Of a DNA stretch of 64,000 bases, positions 45,781 to 54,863 are shown in pieces (positions within the stretch are counted from its first letter, which is position 1; each line of letters begins with the position of its first letter). A program made the translations under genes and the position numbers. The notes beneath the pieces were generated by a model. The model was not told the DNA's origin. It did not search any database and was given only the letters and a program-made list of their open reading frames with translations. Where the stretch lies: NCBI RefSeq assembly GCF_035581365.1, contig NZ_CP141590.1:558001-622000 (forward strand), in the 5' to 3' direction. This DNA comes from Tsuneonella sp. CC-YZS046 (GTDB lineage Bacteria; Pseudomonadota; Alphaproteobacteria; Sphingomonadales; Sphingomonadaceae).

Positions 45781-46620
45781 TCAGTCTCGCAGGAGATCGT
45801 TGATGCCGGTTTTGGCCCGGGTCTGCGCGTCCACGGTCTTGACGATGACGGCGCAGTAGAGCGACGGGCCGGGCGTGCCGTCGGGCAAGGGCTTGCCCGG
45901 AAGGGAACCGGGCACGACCACCGCATAGGGCGGAACCTTGCCGATGTGGATCTGGCCGGTGGCGCGATCGACGATCTTGGTGGAGGCGCCGATGAACACG
46001 CCCATCGAAAGCACCGCGCCTTCGCCGATCACCACCCCTTCGGCCACTTCCGAACGGGCGCCGATGAATGCCCCGTCCTCGATCACCACCGGCCCTGCCT
46101 GCAGCGGTTCCAGCACGCCGCCGATGCCCGCGCCGCCGGAAATATGCACATTCTTGCCGATCTGCGCGCAGCTTCCGACCGTCGCCCAGGTATCGACCAT
46201 GGTGCCGTCGCCGACATAGGCGCCGATATTGACGAAGCTGGGCATCAGCACCACGCCCTTGCCGATATAGCTGCCGCGCCGGGCAGCCGCGCCGGGAACC
46301 ACACGGAAGCCGGCCTCGCGGAAGCGCGCCTCGTCCCAGCCTGCGAATTTGGAGGGAACCTTGTCGAAGGCCGGGGCGCCGGCGGCGCCGTTGGGCACGG
46401 GAATATTGTCATTGAGGCGGAAGGACAGCAGCACCGCCTTCTTGAGCCACTGATTGACCTTCCACCCGCCATGGCCATCCGGCTCCGCCACGCGCGCCGC
46501 GCCGCTTTCGAGCAGGGCGAGGGCTGCTTCCACCTTTTCGCGCACGTCCTGGCTGGCGGGAGTCACTGCGTCGCGGGCTTCCCAGGCGGCTTCGATGGCG
46601 CTTTCGAGTTCGGCGGACAT
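45781..46620 (-). CDS. dapD: 2,3,4,5-tetrahydropyridine-2,6-dicarboxylate N-succinyltransferase
   Basis: DapD uses succinyl-CoA to acylate tetrahydrodipicolinate in the succinylase branch of lysine/diaminopimelate synthesis. The 279-residue protein is full length: an N-terminal helical domain, then a left-handed beta-helix of hexapeptide repeats ([48 protein letters not shown]) and the C-terminal [14 protein letters not shown] strand. It is divergent from the SDR gene. Confidence 0.95.
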   Translation of the reverse strand: MSAELESAIEAAWEARDAVTPASQDVREKVEAALALLESGAARVAEPDGHGGWKVNQWLKKAVLLSFRLNDNIPVPNGAAGAPAFDKVPSKFAGWDEARFREAGFRVVPGAAARRGSYIGKGVVLMPSFVNIGAYVGDGTMVDTWATVGSCAQIGKNVHISGGAGIGGVLEPLQAGPVVIEDGAFIGARSEVAEGVVIGEGAVLSMGVFIGASTKIVDRATGQIHIGKVPPYAVVVPGSLPGKPLPDGTPGPSLYCAVIVKTVDAQTRAKTGINDLLRD

Positions 46621-46769
46621 GGTGAGGCAACTCCCTGCAGGATGGTATGGCAATGGTCGGTGCGCCTAATCGCTTGCGGCGGGGGGGGCAAGTGCCAGTG
46701 TCGCTCCGGGCTTGCGGCGAGGTGTCTCGGGAGTAAGAAGCTTAAAACCGATCGGAAGTGGAGAGAGGC

Positions 46770-47573
46770 ATGGATCTGGAAGGACTTTTCGGGCTGGGCG
46801 GACGGATCGCGCTGGTCACGGGAGGGTCGAGGGGGATTGGCCGGATGGTGGTGGAAGGGCTGCTCGCCGCCGGATGCTCCCGGGTCTATATCTGCGCCCG
46901 CAAGCAGGAGCAGCTCGATGCGGCCGCGGCGGAACTGGGCGAGCGGGTGGTGCCTCTGGTGGCCGATATCGGCAAGATTGAGGGCATAGACGCGCTGGCC
47001 GCCGAGCTTTCGCGCCGGGAGGAGCGGCTCGACATCCTGGTGAACAATGCGGGGGCCGCCTGGGGCGCTCCGTTCGACTCCTTTCCGGAAGCGGGCTGGG
47101 ACAAGGTGGTGACTTTGAACATGAAAGCGCCGTTCTTCCTCACCCAGAAGCTGCACGGCCTGCTGAGGAATGCGGCGGCTTCCGGCAGGCCGGCCAAGGT
47201 CATCAATATCGCCTCGATCGACGGATTGAGGGTCAATCCCTGGGAAACATATTCCTATCAGGCATCGAAGGCCGGCCTCATCCACCTGACCCGGCGCATG
47301 GCCGCGCGCCTGATCGCGGATAACATCGTCGTCAATGGAATTGCCCCCGGAGCCTTCCCCAGCGACATGAACCGCGCCGCGCGGGATGCGCCGGAGGTGG
47401 CCGCGCAGGCGATCCCGGCGAGGCGCACCGGCACCGCGGAGGATATGGCGGCGGGCGCCGTCTATCTGGCGAGCCGGGCAGGCGATTATGTGGTGGGCAC
47501 GACGCTGGCGATCGACGGCGGCATGGTGGATGCGCAGGCGTCGGCCAGCTTTGGGAATGCGGGCGGCGGCTGA
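46770..47573 (+). CDS. Short-chain dehydrogenase/reductase
   Basis: The 267-residue SDR has the cofactor motif VTGGSRGIGRMVVEG near 17, the NNAG strand motif near 92, the active-site YSYQASKAGL (Tyr-x3-Lys) near 165, and PGAFPSDM after it. It ends with GTTLAIDGG. It resembles 3-oxoacyl-ACP reductases, but FabG proper is probably elsewhere; the substrate is unknown. GTG 46758 is an alternative start; ATG 46770 has a GGAGAGAGG ribosome site. Confidence 0.88.
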   Translation: MDLEGLFGLGGRIALVTGGSRGIGRMVVEGLLAAGCSRVYICARKQEQLDAAAAELGERVVPLVADIGKIEGIDALAAELSRREERLDILVNNAGAAWGAPFDSFPEAGWDKVVTLNMKAPFFLTQKLHGLLRNAAASGRPAKVINIASIDGLRVNPWETYSYQASKAGLIHLTRRMAARLIADNIVVNGIAPGAFPSDMNRAARDAPEVAAQAIPARRTGTAEDMAAGAVYLASRAGDYVVGTTLAIDGGMVDAQASASFGNAGGG

Positions 47574-47591
47574 ACGCCGTCGGGCCGCAGG

Positions 47592-48233
47592 CTATCCGCC
47601 CGCCGTCAGCTCCCGGACGAAATCGACCAGGCCAGTCTGGCGCGCGCGGCGCATACGTTCCGCCTGCAGTATGGTGCGCACTTTCGCGAAGCAGGCGTCG
47701 ATGTCGTCGTTCACCACGACATAATCGTAGCCGTCCCAATGGCTGATCTCGGAGCGGGCGCGGGCCATGCGGCCCGCAATCACTTCCGCGCTGTCCGTCC
47801 CCCGCGATGACAGGCGCCGCTCCAGCTCGCCGATCCCGGGCGGCAGCAGGAAGACCCTGACGACATCCGCTTCCGCGCGCTGGTAAAGCTGCTGGGTGCC
47901 CTGCCAGTCGATGTCAAACAGGAAATCCTGCCCTTCCTTCAGCCCCGCCTTGATCTGGGCCTTGGGCGTTCCATAGAAATTGCCGAACACTTCCGCCCAT
48001 TCGAGGAAGGCTTCTTCGGCCGCCATGCGCTCGAAGGTGGGGCGGTCGACGAAGATATAGTCTTTCCCTTCGATCTCGCCCGGCCGCATCGGCCGGGTGG
48101 TGACGGAAACCGACATGCGCAGATCCCCGTCACCGGCCAGCAATTTGCGGGCAATGGTCGTCTTTCCCGCGCCGGAGGGCGAGGAGAGGATGAACATGAG
48201 CCCGCGGCGCTTGAGATTGTCGGTGGTGGCCAT
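47592..48233 (-). CDS. gmk: Guanylate kinase
   Basis: Gmk phosphorylates GMP to GDP. The 213-residue protein has the P-loop SSPSGAGKTTIARKLL near 17, the GMP-binding VSVTTRPMRPGEIEGKDYIFV near 42, and LFDIDWQGTQQLYQ near 105. It is convergent with the SDR, and its promoter region lies between it and the next leftward gene. Confidence 0.95.
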   Translation of the reverse strand: MATTDNLKRRGLMFILSSPSGAGKTTIARKLLAGDGDLRMSVSVTTRPMRPGEIEGKDYIFVDRPTFERMAAEEAFLEWAEVFGNFYGTPKAQIKAGLKEGQDFLFDIDWQGTQQLYQRAEADVVRVFLLPPGIGELERRLSSRGTDSAEVIAGRMARARSEISHWDGYDYVVVNDDIDACFAKVRTILQAERMRRARQTGLVDFVRELTAGG

Positions 48234-48317
48234 GCTGCGCTGTGGCGCAAGCCCATGCCGGAAATCAAGCCTTTCGGAACTGATGGCGCGCGGCAGCTAA
48301 GGGTGGCCGGGCGGAAG

Positions 48318-48713
48318 TCAGGCGTTATCGGCCATTTCGCCGAGCGCCTTTTCGCCTTCCACCCTGGCCCGGGTCCTGCTTTTGCTGCGGTCGAGCAGGG
48401 TCTTGCCGAGCATTCCGGTTCCCACCAGCAGCGCGCCGGGGACGGAGCGCATGGCCAGCTTCACGACGATGGTGTTGAACACCGTCTCCCCGAAAGTGCG
48501 GCCCTGCACGATTTCCTTTGCCTTCTTCCGCCCGTAGCCGCGCAGCATCCGCCGTTCGACGCCACGGCGAACGACGGCGGTGGCGCCGCGCAGCAGAATA
48601 TCGGCAAGGATGAAATTCGTGCTGGGATCGGGGCTTGGGCCGGGAATGCTGGCTTCGTTCTTCGACAGCTTCCTGTAGCTGGGAGTTCGCTTCGATCCGC
48701 TCTTTCGTGCCAT
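48318..48713 (-). CDS. Conserved hypothetical protein
   Basis: The 131-residue basic protein has a Lys/Arg/Ser-rich start (ARKSGSKRTPSYRKL), a helical middle (ILADILLRGATAVVRRGVERRMLRG) and a moderately hydrophobic segment (FNTIVVKLAMRSVPGALLVGTG). I do not know its family. ATG 48713 is chosen over a longer upstream frame because it has a GGGCGGA ribosome site. It lies between gmk and sspB in the same direction. Confidence 0.6.
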   Translation of the reverse strand: MARKSGSKRTPSYRKLSKNEASIPGPSPDPSTNFILADILLRGATAVVRRGVERRMLRGYGRKKAKEIVQGRTFGETVFNTIVVKLAMRSVPGALLVGTGMLGKTLLDRSKSRTRARVEGEKALGEMADNA

Positions 48714-48753
48714 TCCGCCCTCGCGTCTGGCGGTCAGGCAAAGGCGCTGCCGC

Positions 48754-49257
48754 TTACTTTTTCCTGCCGAAATCCACAGTGACGACGTTCGAATCGCCAT
48801 CGCCCCCCTCAACGGGCGAATCACCATCCTGTTCCGTTGAATCGTTTTCCGCATCGTCGTGCGGTTCGGGTTCCATATTGTCCGCCGCCGCCTGGAACTG
48901 AAGGCCGAAATCCACGGCAGGGTCCACGAAAGCGGTGATCGCGGCGAAGGGAATGACCAGCTTCGCAGGGACCTGGTTGAAGCTCAGCCCCACGGAGAAC
49001 CCGTCATCGTCCACCGACAGATCCCAGAACTTGTTCTGGAGGACGATCGTCATCTCATCCGGGAATCGCTGGCGCAAATGGCTGGGGATGGAAACCCCGG
49101 GCGCTCCGGTCTTGAAGGTGATGTAGAAGTGATGGTTGCCGGGCAGCGTCCCCCCGGTGCCCTCTATCTCGCCCAGCACACGGCCTACCACGGCGCGGAG
49201 TGCTTCCTGGACGATCTCGTCGTAAGGGATCAGGCTATCGGGCGTTTCGTCGCTCAT
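48754..49257 (-). CDS. sspB: ClpXP adaptor protein SspB, alphaproteobacterial type
   Basis: SspB binds ssrA-tagged and other substrates and delivers them to ClpXP. The 167-residue protein has the alphaproteobacterial SspB core (LIPYDEIVQEALRAVVGRVL, HFYITFKTGAPGVSIPSHL, MTIVLQNKFWDLSVDDDGFSVGLSFN). An acidic, disordered linker and a short VVTVDFGRKK C-terminus probably dock on ClpX. ATG 49257 is used; ATG 49281 is a possible alternative. It is divergent from hisB. Confidence 0.92.
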   Translation of the reverse strand: MSDETPDSLIPYDEIVQEALRAVVGRVLGEIEGTGGTLPGNHHFYITFKTGAPGVSIPSHLRQRFPDEMTIVLQNKFWDLSVDDDGFSVGLSFNQVPAKLVIPFAAITAFVDPAVDFGLQFQAAADNMEPEPHDDAENDSTEQDGDSPVEGGDGDSNVVTVDFGRKK

Positions 49258-49365
49258 GCCGTCAGAAGTGCCGCTGCCCATTGAGCCGGTCAAGGATAAA
49301 GCGAGTGGCGTGATGCTTTCGCGGCGCGTATTGCGCTTATTGGCCACAGTCTTATAGGCGCAAGC

Positions 49366-49959
49366 ATGCGTACAGCCCGGATCGCCCGCAAAACCAGCGA
49401 AACCGACATTTTCGTCGAGGTGAATCTCGACGGGACAGGTTCCTACGAGATTTCCACCGGCATCGGCTTCCTCGATCACATGATCGAGCAATTCTCGCGC
49501 CATTCGCTGATCGACGTCACCCTGCGGGTCGCCGGAGATCTGCATGTGGACCAGCACCACACCACGGAAGACAGCGCGATCGCGCTGGGCCAGGCCATTT
49601 CCCAGGCGCTGGGGGACAAGGCCGGGATCGGCCGCTACGGCAGCGTCTATTCGCCGATGGACGAAGCGCTGGCGCGCGTGGCGCTCGACATCTCGGGCCG
49701 CCCCTGGCTGGTCTGGAAGGCGAGCTTCACCCAGCCTCGCCTGGGCGAGATGGACACCGAACTGTTCGAGCACTGGTTCCAGTCGGTCGCGCAGGCGGTG
49801 GGCATCACCCTGCATATCGAGCTGCTCTACGGCCAGAACAATCACCACATCATCGAAGGCATCTTCAAGGGCTTTGCCCGGGCGATGCGCGCTGCGGTGG
49901 AGCTCGACGCGCGCAAGGGCGGGGCGGTGCCTTCCACGAAGGGGCAGCTAGGTGGCTGA
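49366..49959 (+). CDS. hisB: Imidazoleglycerol-phosphate dehydratase
   Basis: HisB dehydrates IGP to imidazole-acetol phosphate in histidine synthesis. The 197-residue monofunctional protein has the two duplicated manganese sites: [13 protein letters not shown] near 34 with [12 protein letters not shown] near 60, and [10 protein letters not shown] near 130 with [14 protein letters not shown] near 153. It is the first gene of hisB-hisH-hisA-hisF and overlaps hisH by 8 bases. Confidence 0.96.
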   Translation: MRTARIARKTSETDIFVEVNLDGTGSYEISTGIGFLDHMIEQFSRHSLIDVTLRVAGDLHVDQHHTTEDSAIALGQAISQALGDKAGIGRYGSVYSPMDEALARVALDISGRPWLVWKASFTQPRLGEMDTELFEHWFQSVAQAVGITLHIELLYGQNNHHIIEGIFKGFARAMRAAVELDARKGGAVPSTKGQLGG

Positions 49960-50581
49960 AGTCGTCGCTCTCGTCGATTACGGCGCGGGCAATCTTCACT
50001 CGGTGCGCAATGCCCTGATCGCCGCCGGGGCGGAGACGGTGAAGCTGACCGCCGATCCCGATGTGGTGCGCGCGGCGGACCGGATCATCCTGCCCGGAGT
50101 GGGTGCGTTCGGCGCCTGCGCGGCGGGCCTTCGCGCCATTCCCGGCTTGATCGAAGCCATGCGGGAGCGGGTGCATGTGGGCGGGGCGCCCTTCCTGGGC
50201 ATCTGCGTGGGCATGCAATTGCTGGCCGATCGCGGGCTGGAGCATGGGGTGACGGCGGGGCTTGGCTGGATCGCCGGAGAGGTCCGGGCGATCGAGGCGA
50301 CGGACCCGGCGATCAAGATCCCGCATATGGGCTGGAACGATGTCGTGCCCACCCCGCATGAGGATGGCGCCGAACTGATCGAGCCGGGGGAAGCCTATTT
50401 CCTGCATTCCTATCATTTCCAGCCTGCCGAGGGGCGGCACATCGCCGCCATGACCGACCATGGCGGCGGGCTGGTGGCGGCCGTCGCCCGCGACAATATT
50501 CTCGGGGTGCAGTTCCACCCGGAAAAGAGCCAGTCCTACGGGCTGGAGCTGCTCTCCCGCTTCCTGGAGTGGAAACCGTGA
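49952..50581 (+). CDS. hisH: Imidazole glycerol phosphate synthase, glutaminase subunit
   Basis: HisH frees ammonia from glutamine for HisF. The 209-residue class I amidotransferase has the oxyanion strand [14 protein letters not shown] near 49, the nucleophile Cys in [13 protein letters not shown] near 82, and the His/Glu pair in [10 protein letters not shown] near 192. It starts with GTG 49952 inside hisB and ends inside hisA (GTGA). Confidence 0.95.
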   Translation: MAEVVALVDYGAGNLHSVRNALIAAGAETVKLTADPDVVRAADRIILPGVGAFGACAAGLRAIPGLIEAMRERVHVGGAPFLGICVGMQLLADRGLEHGVTAGLGWIAGEVRAIEATDPAIKIPHMGWNDVVPTPHEDGAELIEPGEAYFLHSYHFQPAEGRHIAAMTDHGGGLVAAVARDNILGVQFHPEKSQSYGLELLSRFLEWKP

Positions 50582-51306
50582 TTGTATTTCCCGCCATCGA
50601 TCTCAAGGGTGGCCAGGTCGTGCGGCTGGCTGAAGGCGATATGGCGCGCGCCACCGTCTATGGCGACGATCCTGCTGCGCAGGCCATGGCCTTTGCGGAA
50701 GCGGGCGCCGGGTTTCTGCATGTGGTCGATCTTGACGGGGCATTTGCCGGCGAGGCCCGCAATCGCGAAGCGGTCGAAGCGATCCTCGAGGCCTTTCCCG
50801 GCCATGTCCAGCTGGGCGGCGGCATCCGCAATCGCGAGGCGGTGGAAGGCTGGTTCGATCTGGGCGTCAGCCGGATCGTGATCGGTTCGGCAGCCTTGAA
50901 GGACCCACAGTTCGTCAAGGACATGGCCCGCGAATGGGAAAACGGCATTGTCGTGGCGGTGGACGCGCGCGACGGCATGGTCGCGACGGAAGGCTGGGCG
51001 GAAGTCTCGGACGTTCCGGTGCATGAGATGGCCCGCCGTTTCGAGGATGCGGGGGTGGCGAGCCTGTTGTTCACGGACATCGGGCGCGACGGGCTGCTCA
51101 AGGGCTGCAACATCGAAGCGACGGTCGATCTCGCGCGGCGCACCTCGCTGCCGGTGATCGCCAGCGGCGGGGTGAAAGGGCTGGACGATATTCGTCTGCT
51201 CTCGCTTCATGCGGTGGACGGGATCGAGGGCGTTATCACCGGCCGCGCCCTGTATGACGGGCGGCTGGATCTGGCGGCGGCCCTGCAGATGGCGGCCCGG
51301 GCATGA
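50578..51306 (+). CDS. hisA: ProFAR isomerase
   Basis: HisA converts ProFAR to PRFAR. The 242-residue TIM barrel has [14 protein letters not shown] with the catalytic Asp near 7, [14 protein letters not shown] near 78, the second catalytic Asp in [16 protein letters not shown] near 125, and [13 protein letters not shown] near 196. I chose GTG 50578, overlapping the hisH stop; an upstream GTG at 50569 is less likely. It overlaps hisF by four bases. Confidence 0.95.
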   Translation: MIVFPAIDLKGGQVVRLAEGDMARATVYGDDPAAQAMAFAEAGAGFLHVVDLDGAFAGEARNREAVEAILEAFPGHVQLGGGIRNREAVEGWFDLGVSRIVIGSAALKDPQFVKDMAREWENGIVVAVDARDGMVATEGWAEVSDVPVHEMARRFEDAGVASLLFTDIGRDGLLKGCNIEATVDLARRTSLPVIASGGVKGLDDIRLLSLHAVDGIEGVITGRALYDGRLDLAAALQMAARA

Positions 51307-52079
51307 CCGTCCGCATTCGCGTCATCCCGTGCCTCGACGTGCGCGATGGCCGCGTGGTGAAGGGGGTCAACTTCGTCGATCTCAAGGATGCGGGCGATCC
51401 GGTCGAGCAGGCGCAGGCCTATGACGCCGCCGGGGCGGACGAGCTTTGTTTCCTGGATATTTCCGCCAGCCATGAAGGGCGGGGCACGCTGCTCGATGTG
51501 GTGCGGCGCACCGCCGAGGTCTGCTTCATGCCGCTCACCGTGGGGGGCGGGGTGCGTTCGGTGGAGGATGCGCGGGCGCTGCTGCTGGCCGGTGCGGACA
51601 AGGTGGCGGTCAATTCCGCCGCCGTTTCCCGGCCCGAACTGGTTGCCGACATGGCGGAAAAGTTCGGGAGCCAATGCGTCGTCGCCTCGGTCGATGCACG
51701 TGCTTCGACAAGCTCAGCAGGAGCGGGGAAGCGGTGGGAAATCTACACCCATGGCGGCCGCCGCGCGACCGGGATCGATGCGGTGGCCCATGCGGTCAGG
51801 CTGGCGGAACTGGGCGCGGGCGAATTGCTGGTCACGTCGATGGATGGCGATGGCACCCAGGCCGGTTACGACCTCGATCTGACCCGCGCGATCGCGGACC
51901 GGGTGAGCGTGCCGGTGGTGGCCAGCGGCGGGGTCGGCAATCTGCAGCATCTGGTGGAAGGCGTGACGAAGGGCCATGCCAGCGCGGTGCTGGCCGCATC
52001 CATCTTCCACTTCGGCACTTATACCATCGCGCAGGCGCATTCCGCCTTGCGCGAAGCGGGCCTGCCGGCACGGGGCTGA
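51303..52079 (+). CDS. hisF: Imidazole glycerol phosphate synthase, cyclase subunit, with a loop insertion
   Basis: HisF combines ammonia and PRFAR to give IGP and AICAR. The 258-residue barrel has both catalytic Asp ([11 protein letters not shown] near 6; VVASVDAR near 126), plus TVGGGVRS and VVASGGVGN. Just after the second catalytic Asp, the usual short loop (about five residues before [11 protein letters not shown]) is expanded to [10 protein letters not shown]. The DNA there, TGCTTCGACAAGCTCAGCA, looks like a common sphingomonad intergenic repeat. The frame is kept and the loop is external, so the enzyme is probably active. Confidence 0.93.
   Translation: MTVRIRVIPCLDVRDGRVVKGVNFVDLKDAGDPVEQAQAYDAAGADELCFLDISASHEGRGTLLDVVRRTAEVCFMPLTVGGGVRSVEDARALLLAGADKVAVNSAAVSRPELVADMAEKFGSQCVVASVDARASTSSAGAGKRWEIYTHGGRRATGIDAVAHAVRLAELGAGELLVTSMDGDGTQAGYDLDLTRAIADRVSVPVVASGGVGNLQHLVEGVTKGHASAVLAASIFHFGTYTIAQAHSALREAGLPARG
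51701..51726 (+). repeat. REP-like repeat inserted in hisF
   Basis: TGCTTCGACAAGCTCAGCAG and the following GAGCGG match the CTTCGACAAGCTCAG...GAGCGG sequence I know as an abundant dispersed repeat in sphingomonad genomes. Here it is in frame inside hisF. No other copy is seen in this window. Confidence 0.6.
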
Positions 52080-52202
52080 GCCGGCCCCGAACCGTCGAAC
52101 CGCTTTACACGCGCGCAAGGAAGGCTGGTCGGATTAACCAATGAAACAGGCTTGTATCCTTGGTTTGCCGTTTGTGGCCCGATGGTTGCTTTAACCTTCC
52201 CG

Positions 52203-52400
52203 ATGTATCGTCTGGCCCTTTTCCTGCTGATGTCCGTCCATCTGCTGCTGGCGGCGCCGGTGAATGCGTCCAGCGGGACGACGGTGCCGGAGCCTTCCGA
52301 TCTTGCGCTGTTCATCCTGGGCCTGCTGGGGGTGATTCTGGGGCGCGAGGTCGCGATACGCTACAAGCGGCGCGACAAGGACCACGACAACAAACTCTGA
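52203..52400 (+). CDS. Minimal PEP-CTERM protein
   Basis: The 65-residue protein is little more than a signal peptide ([19 protein letters not shown]) joined to a PEP-CTERM tail: VPEP near 28, the helix [14 protein letters not shown], and a basic end ([12 protein letters not shown]). PEP-CTERM tails are recognised by exosortase for surface sorting. Almost no mature protein would remain after both cleavages. ATG 52182 is an alternative start. It lies between hisF and hisE in the same direction and may be read with them. Confidence 0.65.
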   Translation: MYRLALFLLMSVHLLLAAPVNASSGTTVPEPSDLALFILGLLGVILGREVAIRYKRRDKDHDNKL

Positions 52401-52461
52401 TCCCTTGCCTTGCGGCTGCTGCGGCTTGACCGCGCCCGCCGGGCGATCCATGTCACGCGCC

Positions 52462-52776
52462 ATGGATACGCTGTCCCGTCTCGAACAGACCATTGCCCGG
52501 CGCCGCGCCTCGGCCGCCAGCGAAAGCTATGTCGCGCAGCTCCATGCGCGCGGGTTGCCGGTTATCGCGCGCAAGCTGGGCGAGGAAGCGGTGGAAGCCG
52601 TGATCGCCGCGCTTTCGGGCGAGCGCGAGGAGCTGGTGGGCGAGGCCGCGGATATCCTGTTTCACCTGCTGGTGCTGCTCTCCGCCCGCGATGTGCCGCT
52701 TGCCGATGTGCTGGCGGAACTCGACCGGCGGGAAGGTACCTCGGGCCTTGTTGAAAAAGCTGCACGGAAGAGCTGA
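52462..52776 (+). CDS. hisE: Phosphoribosyl-ATP pyrophosphatase
   Basis: HisE hydrolyses PR-ATP to PR-AMP, the second step of histidine synthesis. The 104-residue protein has [10 protein letters not shown] near 22, the metal-binding [13 protein letters not shown] near 38, and [17 protein letters not shown] near 57. ATG 52462 is used; ATG 52450 is also possible. Its stop overlaps the start of the HIT gene by one base. It stands apart from hisBHAF by the PEP-CTERM gene. Confidence 0.93.
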   Translation: MDTLSRLEQTIARRRASAASESYVAQLHARGLPVIARKLGEEAVEAVIAALSGEREELVGEAADILFHLLVLLSARDVPLADVLAELDRREGTSGLVEKAARKS

Positions 52777-53153
52777 TGCCTGTCGACGCAACCCAACCCT
52801 ATGACGACCAGAACATCTTCGCCAGGATTCTGCGGGGAGAGCTGCCTTGCACGAAGGTCTATGAGGATGAGTGGGCTTTCGCCTTTAACGACATCAATCC
52901 GCAGGCGCCGGTCCATATCCTGGTGGTGCCCAGGGGCCCCTATGTGAGCTGGGACGATTTCACCGAAAAGGCGGGTGACGCCGAAATTTCGGGCTTCATC
53001 CGCGCGGTGGGCAAGATCGCGCGCGATCAGGGGCTGGTGGCCCCCGGCTATCGCCTGATTGCCAACACCGGGTTCCATTCTCATCAGGAAATCCCGCATT
53101 TTCATGTGCATATCTGCGCCGGCAAGCAGATGGGGCGGATGATCCCCGAATAG
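52776..53153 (+). CDS. HIT-family nucleotide-binding protein (Hint-like)
   Basis: The 125-residue protein has the histidine triad HFHVHICAG near 108 (H-phi-H-phi-H), FNDINPQAPVHILVVPRG near 37, and RLIANTG near 90. Hint proteins hydrolyse nucleoside phosphoramidates. It follows hisE with a one-base overlap, and this hisE-HIT pairing is common in alphaproteobacteria. Confidence 0.92.
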   Translation: MPVDATQPYDDQNIFARILRGELPCTKVYEDEWAFAFNDINPQAPVHILVVPRGPYVSWDDFTEKAGDAEISGFIRAVGKIARDQGLVAPGYRLIANTGFHSHQEIPHFHVHICAGKQMGRMIPE

Positions 53154-53242
53154 GGCGATGCCGCTGTAGCGAGCCGATTTTGCGATATGAAGGAGGCGGT
53201 GGGTTGCCCAACAACTCGTCGCGCGGTTAAACGGCGCGTGGC

Positions 53243-53701
53243 ATGGCTATTCTTCCCGACCCTCCGGCAGGTCGCCTCGACGGCACCACGCATCGTTTCG
53301 CGATACGTGTCTATTTCGAGGATACGGATGCCGGCGGGATCGTTTATCACGCCAATTACCTGCGCTGGTTCGAACGGGCGAGAATGGACCTCATCGGTCT
53401 TCTCGGCATCGATCAGCGGATGGCGCTGGAGGAGCGGAAAGGGTTCTATGTCGTTACCGATATCACGATACACTATGCCCGCCCCGCGCGCCTGGACGAT
53501 GCCGTAGTGGTGGAAAGCACGGTCACTTCTGTGGGCGCGGCCAGCTGGCGCGCCAGCCACCGCGCGTTGCGGGCGGACGAGCTTCTGGCCGAAGCGCAGG
53601 CCCGCATCGGCTTTGTCGGAGCCGGCGGACGCGCGGAACGCCAGCCCGAAACATGGCGCAAGTCGCTTCAATCCATCTTGATCGCAGAGAGTAACAGATG
53701 A
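53243..53701 (+). CDS. ybgC: Acyl-CoA thioesterase of the tol-pal operon
   Basis: YbgC is a hotdog-fold thioesterase linked to the tol-pal operon. The 152-residue protein has the active-site motif YFEDTDAGGIVYHANYLRWFERAR near 25 (catalytic Asp in DTDAGG). It ends in AESNR, overlapping the tolQ start (ATGA at 53698). It is the first gene of the ybgC-tolQRAB-pal operon. Confidence 0.93.
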   Translation: MAILPDPPAGRLDGTTHRFAIRVYFEDTDAGGIVYHANYLRWFERARMDLIGLLGIDQRMALEERKGFYVVTDITIHYARPARLDDAVVVESTVTSVGAASWRASHRALRADELLAEAQARIGFVGAGGRAERQPETWRKSLQSILIAESNR

Positions 53702-54399
53702 CAGAACTGTCCCTTCTTGCGGCGGCGCTTCCCGCCGCTCCCACCCGGCTTGATCCGGTAAAGCTCTTCCTCGATGCCGACATCGTCGTGCAGGTGGTGA
53801 TGGCGGGGCTGATCCTGGCCAGCATTTGGGTCTGGATGATTATCATTTCCTTCTCCTTGCGGATCGCTTCGGTGCGCCGCCGCTCGGATGAGTATGAGCT
53901 GGATTTCTGGACGAAGATGGACGGGCGCAGCGCGGATGACCTGCGCGCCAAGAACCAGAGCGCGGCGTCTCGCGTTGCCGGCGCCGGTCTGGAGGAATGG
54001 CGCCGCACCGGCCGCAATGCCGACCGCGAGGCTGCGAGGGAGCGGGTCGCGACGGCGATGTCCAGCCAGGTTGCCGTGGAGGCCGACACTCTCGCCGATC
54101 GGCTGAACTTTCTGGCGACTGTCGGCTCCGTTGCCCCCTTTGTGGGCCTGTTCGGTACCGTCTGGGGCATCATGAACAGCTTTTTCCAGATCGGTTCGCA
54201 GCAGAACAGCTCGCTGGCGGTGGTCGCGCCCGGCATTTCCGAAGCCCTGTTCGCGACGGCTATCGGCCTGTTCGCGGCAATTCCGGCGGTGATAGCCTAT
54301 AACCGCTTTTCCCACCGGGTGAACGCGCTCGAGGCCCGGCTGCAGCGCTTTGCGGACAAGGTCTATTCCCTCGTCAGCCGCGAAATGGATGATCGCTGA
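53698..54399 (+). CDS. tolQ: Tol-Pal inner-membrane proton-channel subunit TolQ
   Basis: TolQ, with TolR, uses proton motive force to drive TolA during outer-membrane constriction. The 233-residue protein has three membrane helices: [16 protein letters not shown] near 32, and two C-terminal ones around [24 protein letters not shown] and [22 protein letters not shown], with the conserved Thr/Pro/Gly channel residues. It shares one base with tolR. Confidence 0.95.
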   Translation: MTELSLLAAALPAAPTRLDPVKLFLDADIVVQVVMAGLILASIWVWMIIISFSLRIASVRRRSDEYELDFWTKMDGRSADDLRAKNQSAASRVAGAGLEEWRRTGRNADREAARERVATAMSSQVAVEADTLADRLNFLATVGSVAPFVGLFGTVWGIMNSFFQIGSQQNSSLAVVAPGISEALFATAIGLFAAIPAVIAYNRFSHRVNALEARLQRFADKVYSLVSREMDDR

Positions 54400-54854
54400 T
54401 GGCTATGGGAGTGGCAGGCGGCGGCGGGCGCCGGGGAAGCAGGCGGGGTGCGCGACGCGCGCCGATGGCGGAGATCAACGTCACTCCGCTGGTGGACGTG
54501 ATGCTGGTGCTGCTGATAATTTTCATGGTGACCGCGCCATTGCTGACCGCGGCTGTTCCTGTGGAGCTTCCGGATAGCCGCGCCAGTGCGATGGAGCAGC
54601 AGAGCGACCAGGTGACGATTTCCATCCTCTCGGATGGGCGCATCTATCTCGACGAGGAGGAATTGGCGCCCGGGTCCCTGCCGGACCGGTTGGCCACTCT
54701 GCCGGTGGATGCTTCAGGAAAGCCGCCCCTGGTGGTGCTGCGCGCGGATCGCGCGCTCGATTACGGGCGGGTGATGGAGGTGATGGGTGAATTGAACCAT
54801 GCGGGGTTCAATTCGATTTCGCTGGTCACCAACAGTTCAGTTTCGGCTCCATAG
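54399..54854 (+). CDS. tolR: Tol-Pal inner-membrane subunit TolR
   Basis: TolR is a single-pass protein. The 151 residues start with a Gly/Arg-rich cytosolic tail, then [25 protein letters not shown], holding the essential channel Asp in [14 protein letters not shown], and a periplasmic domain with [20 protein letters not shown]. It is in the operon directly behind tolQ. Confidence 0.95.
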   Translation: MAMGVAGGGGRRGSRRGARRAPMAEINVTPLVDVMLVLLIIFMVTAPLLTAAVPVELPDSRASAMEQQSDQVTISILSDGRIYLDEEELAPGSLPDRLATLPVDASGKPPLVVLRADRALDYGRVMEVMGELNHAGFNSISLVTNSSVSAP

Positions 54855-54863
54855 GCCCACGCT

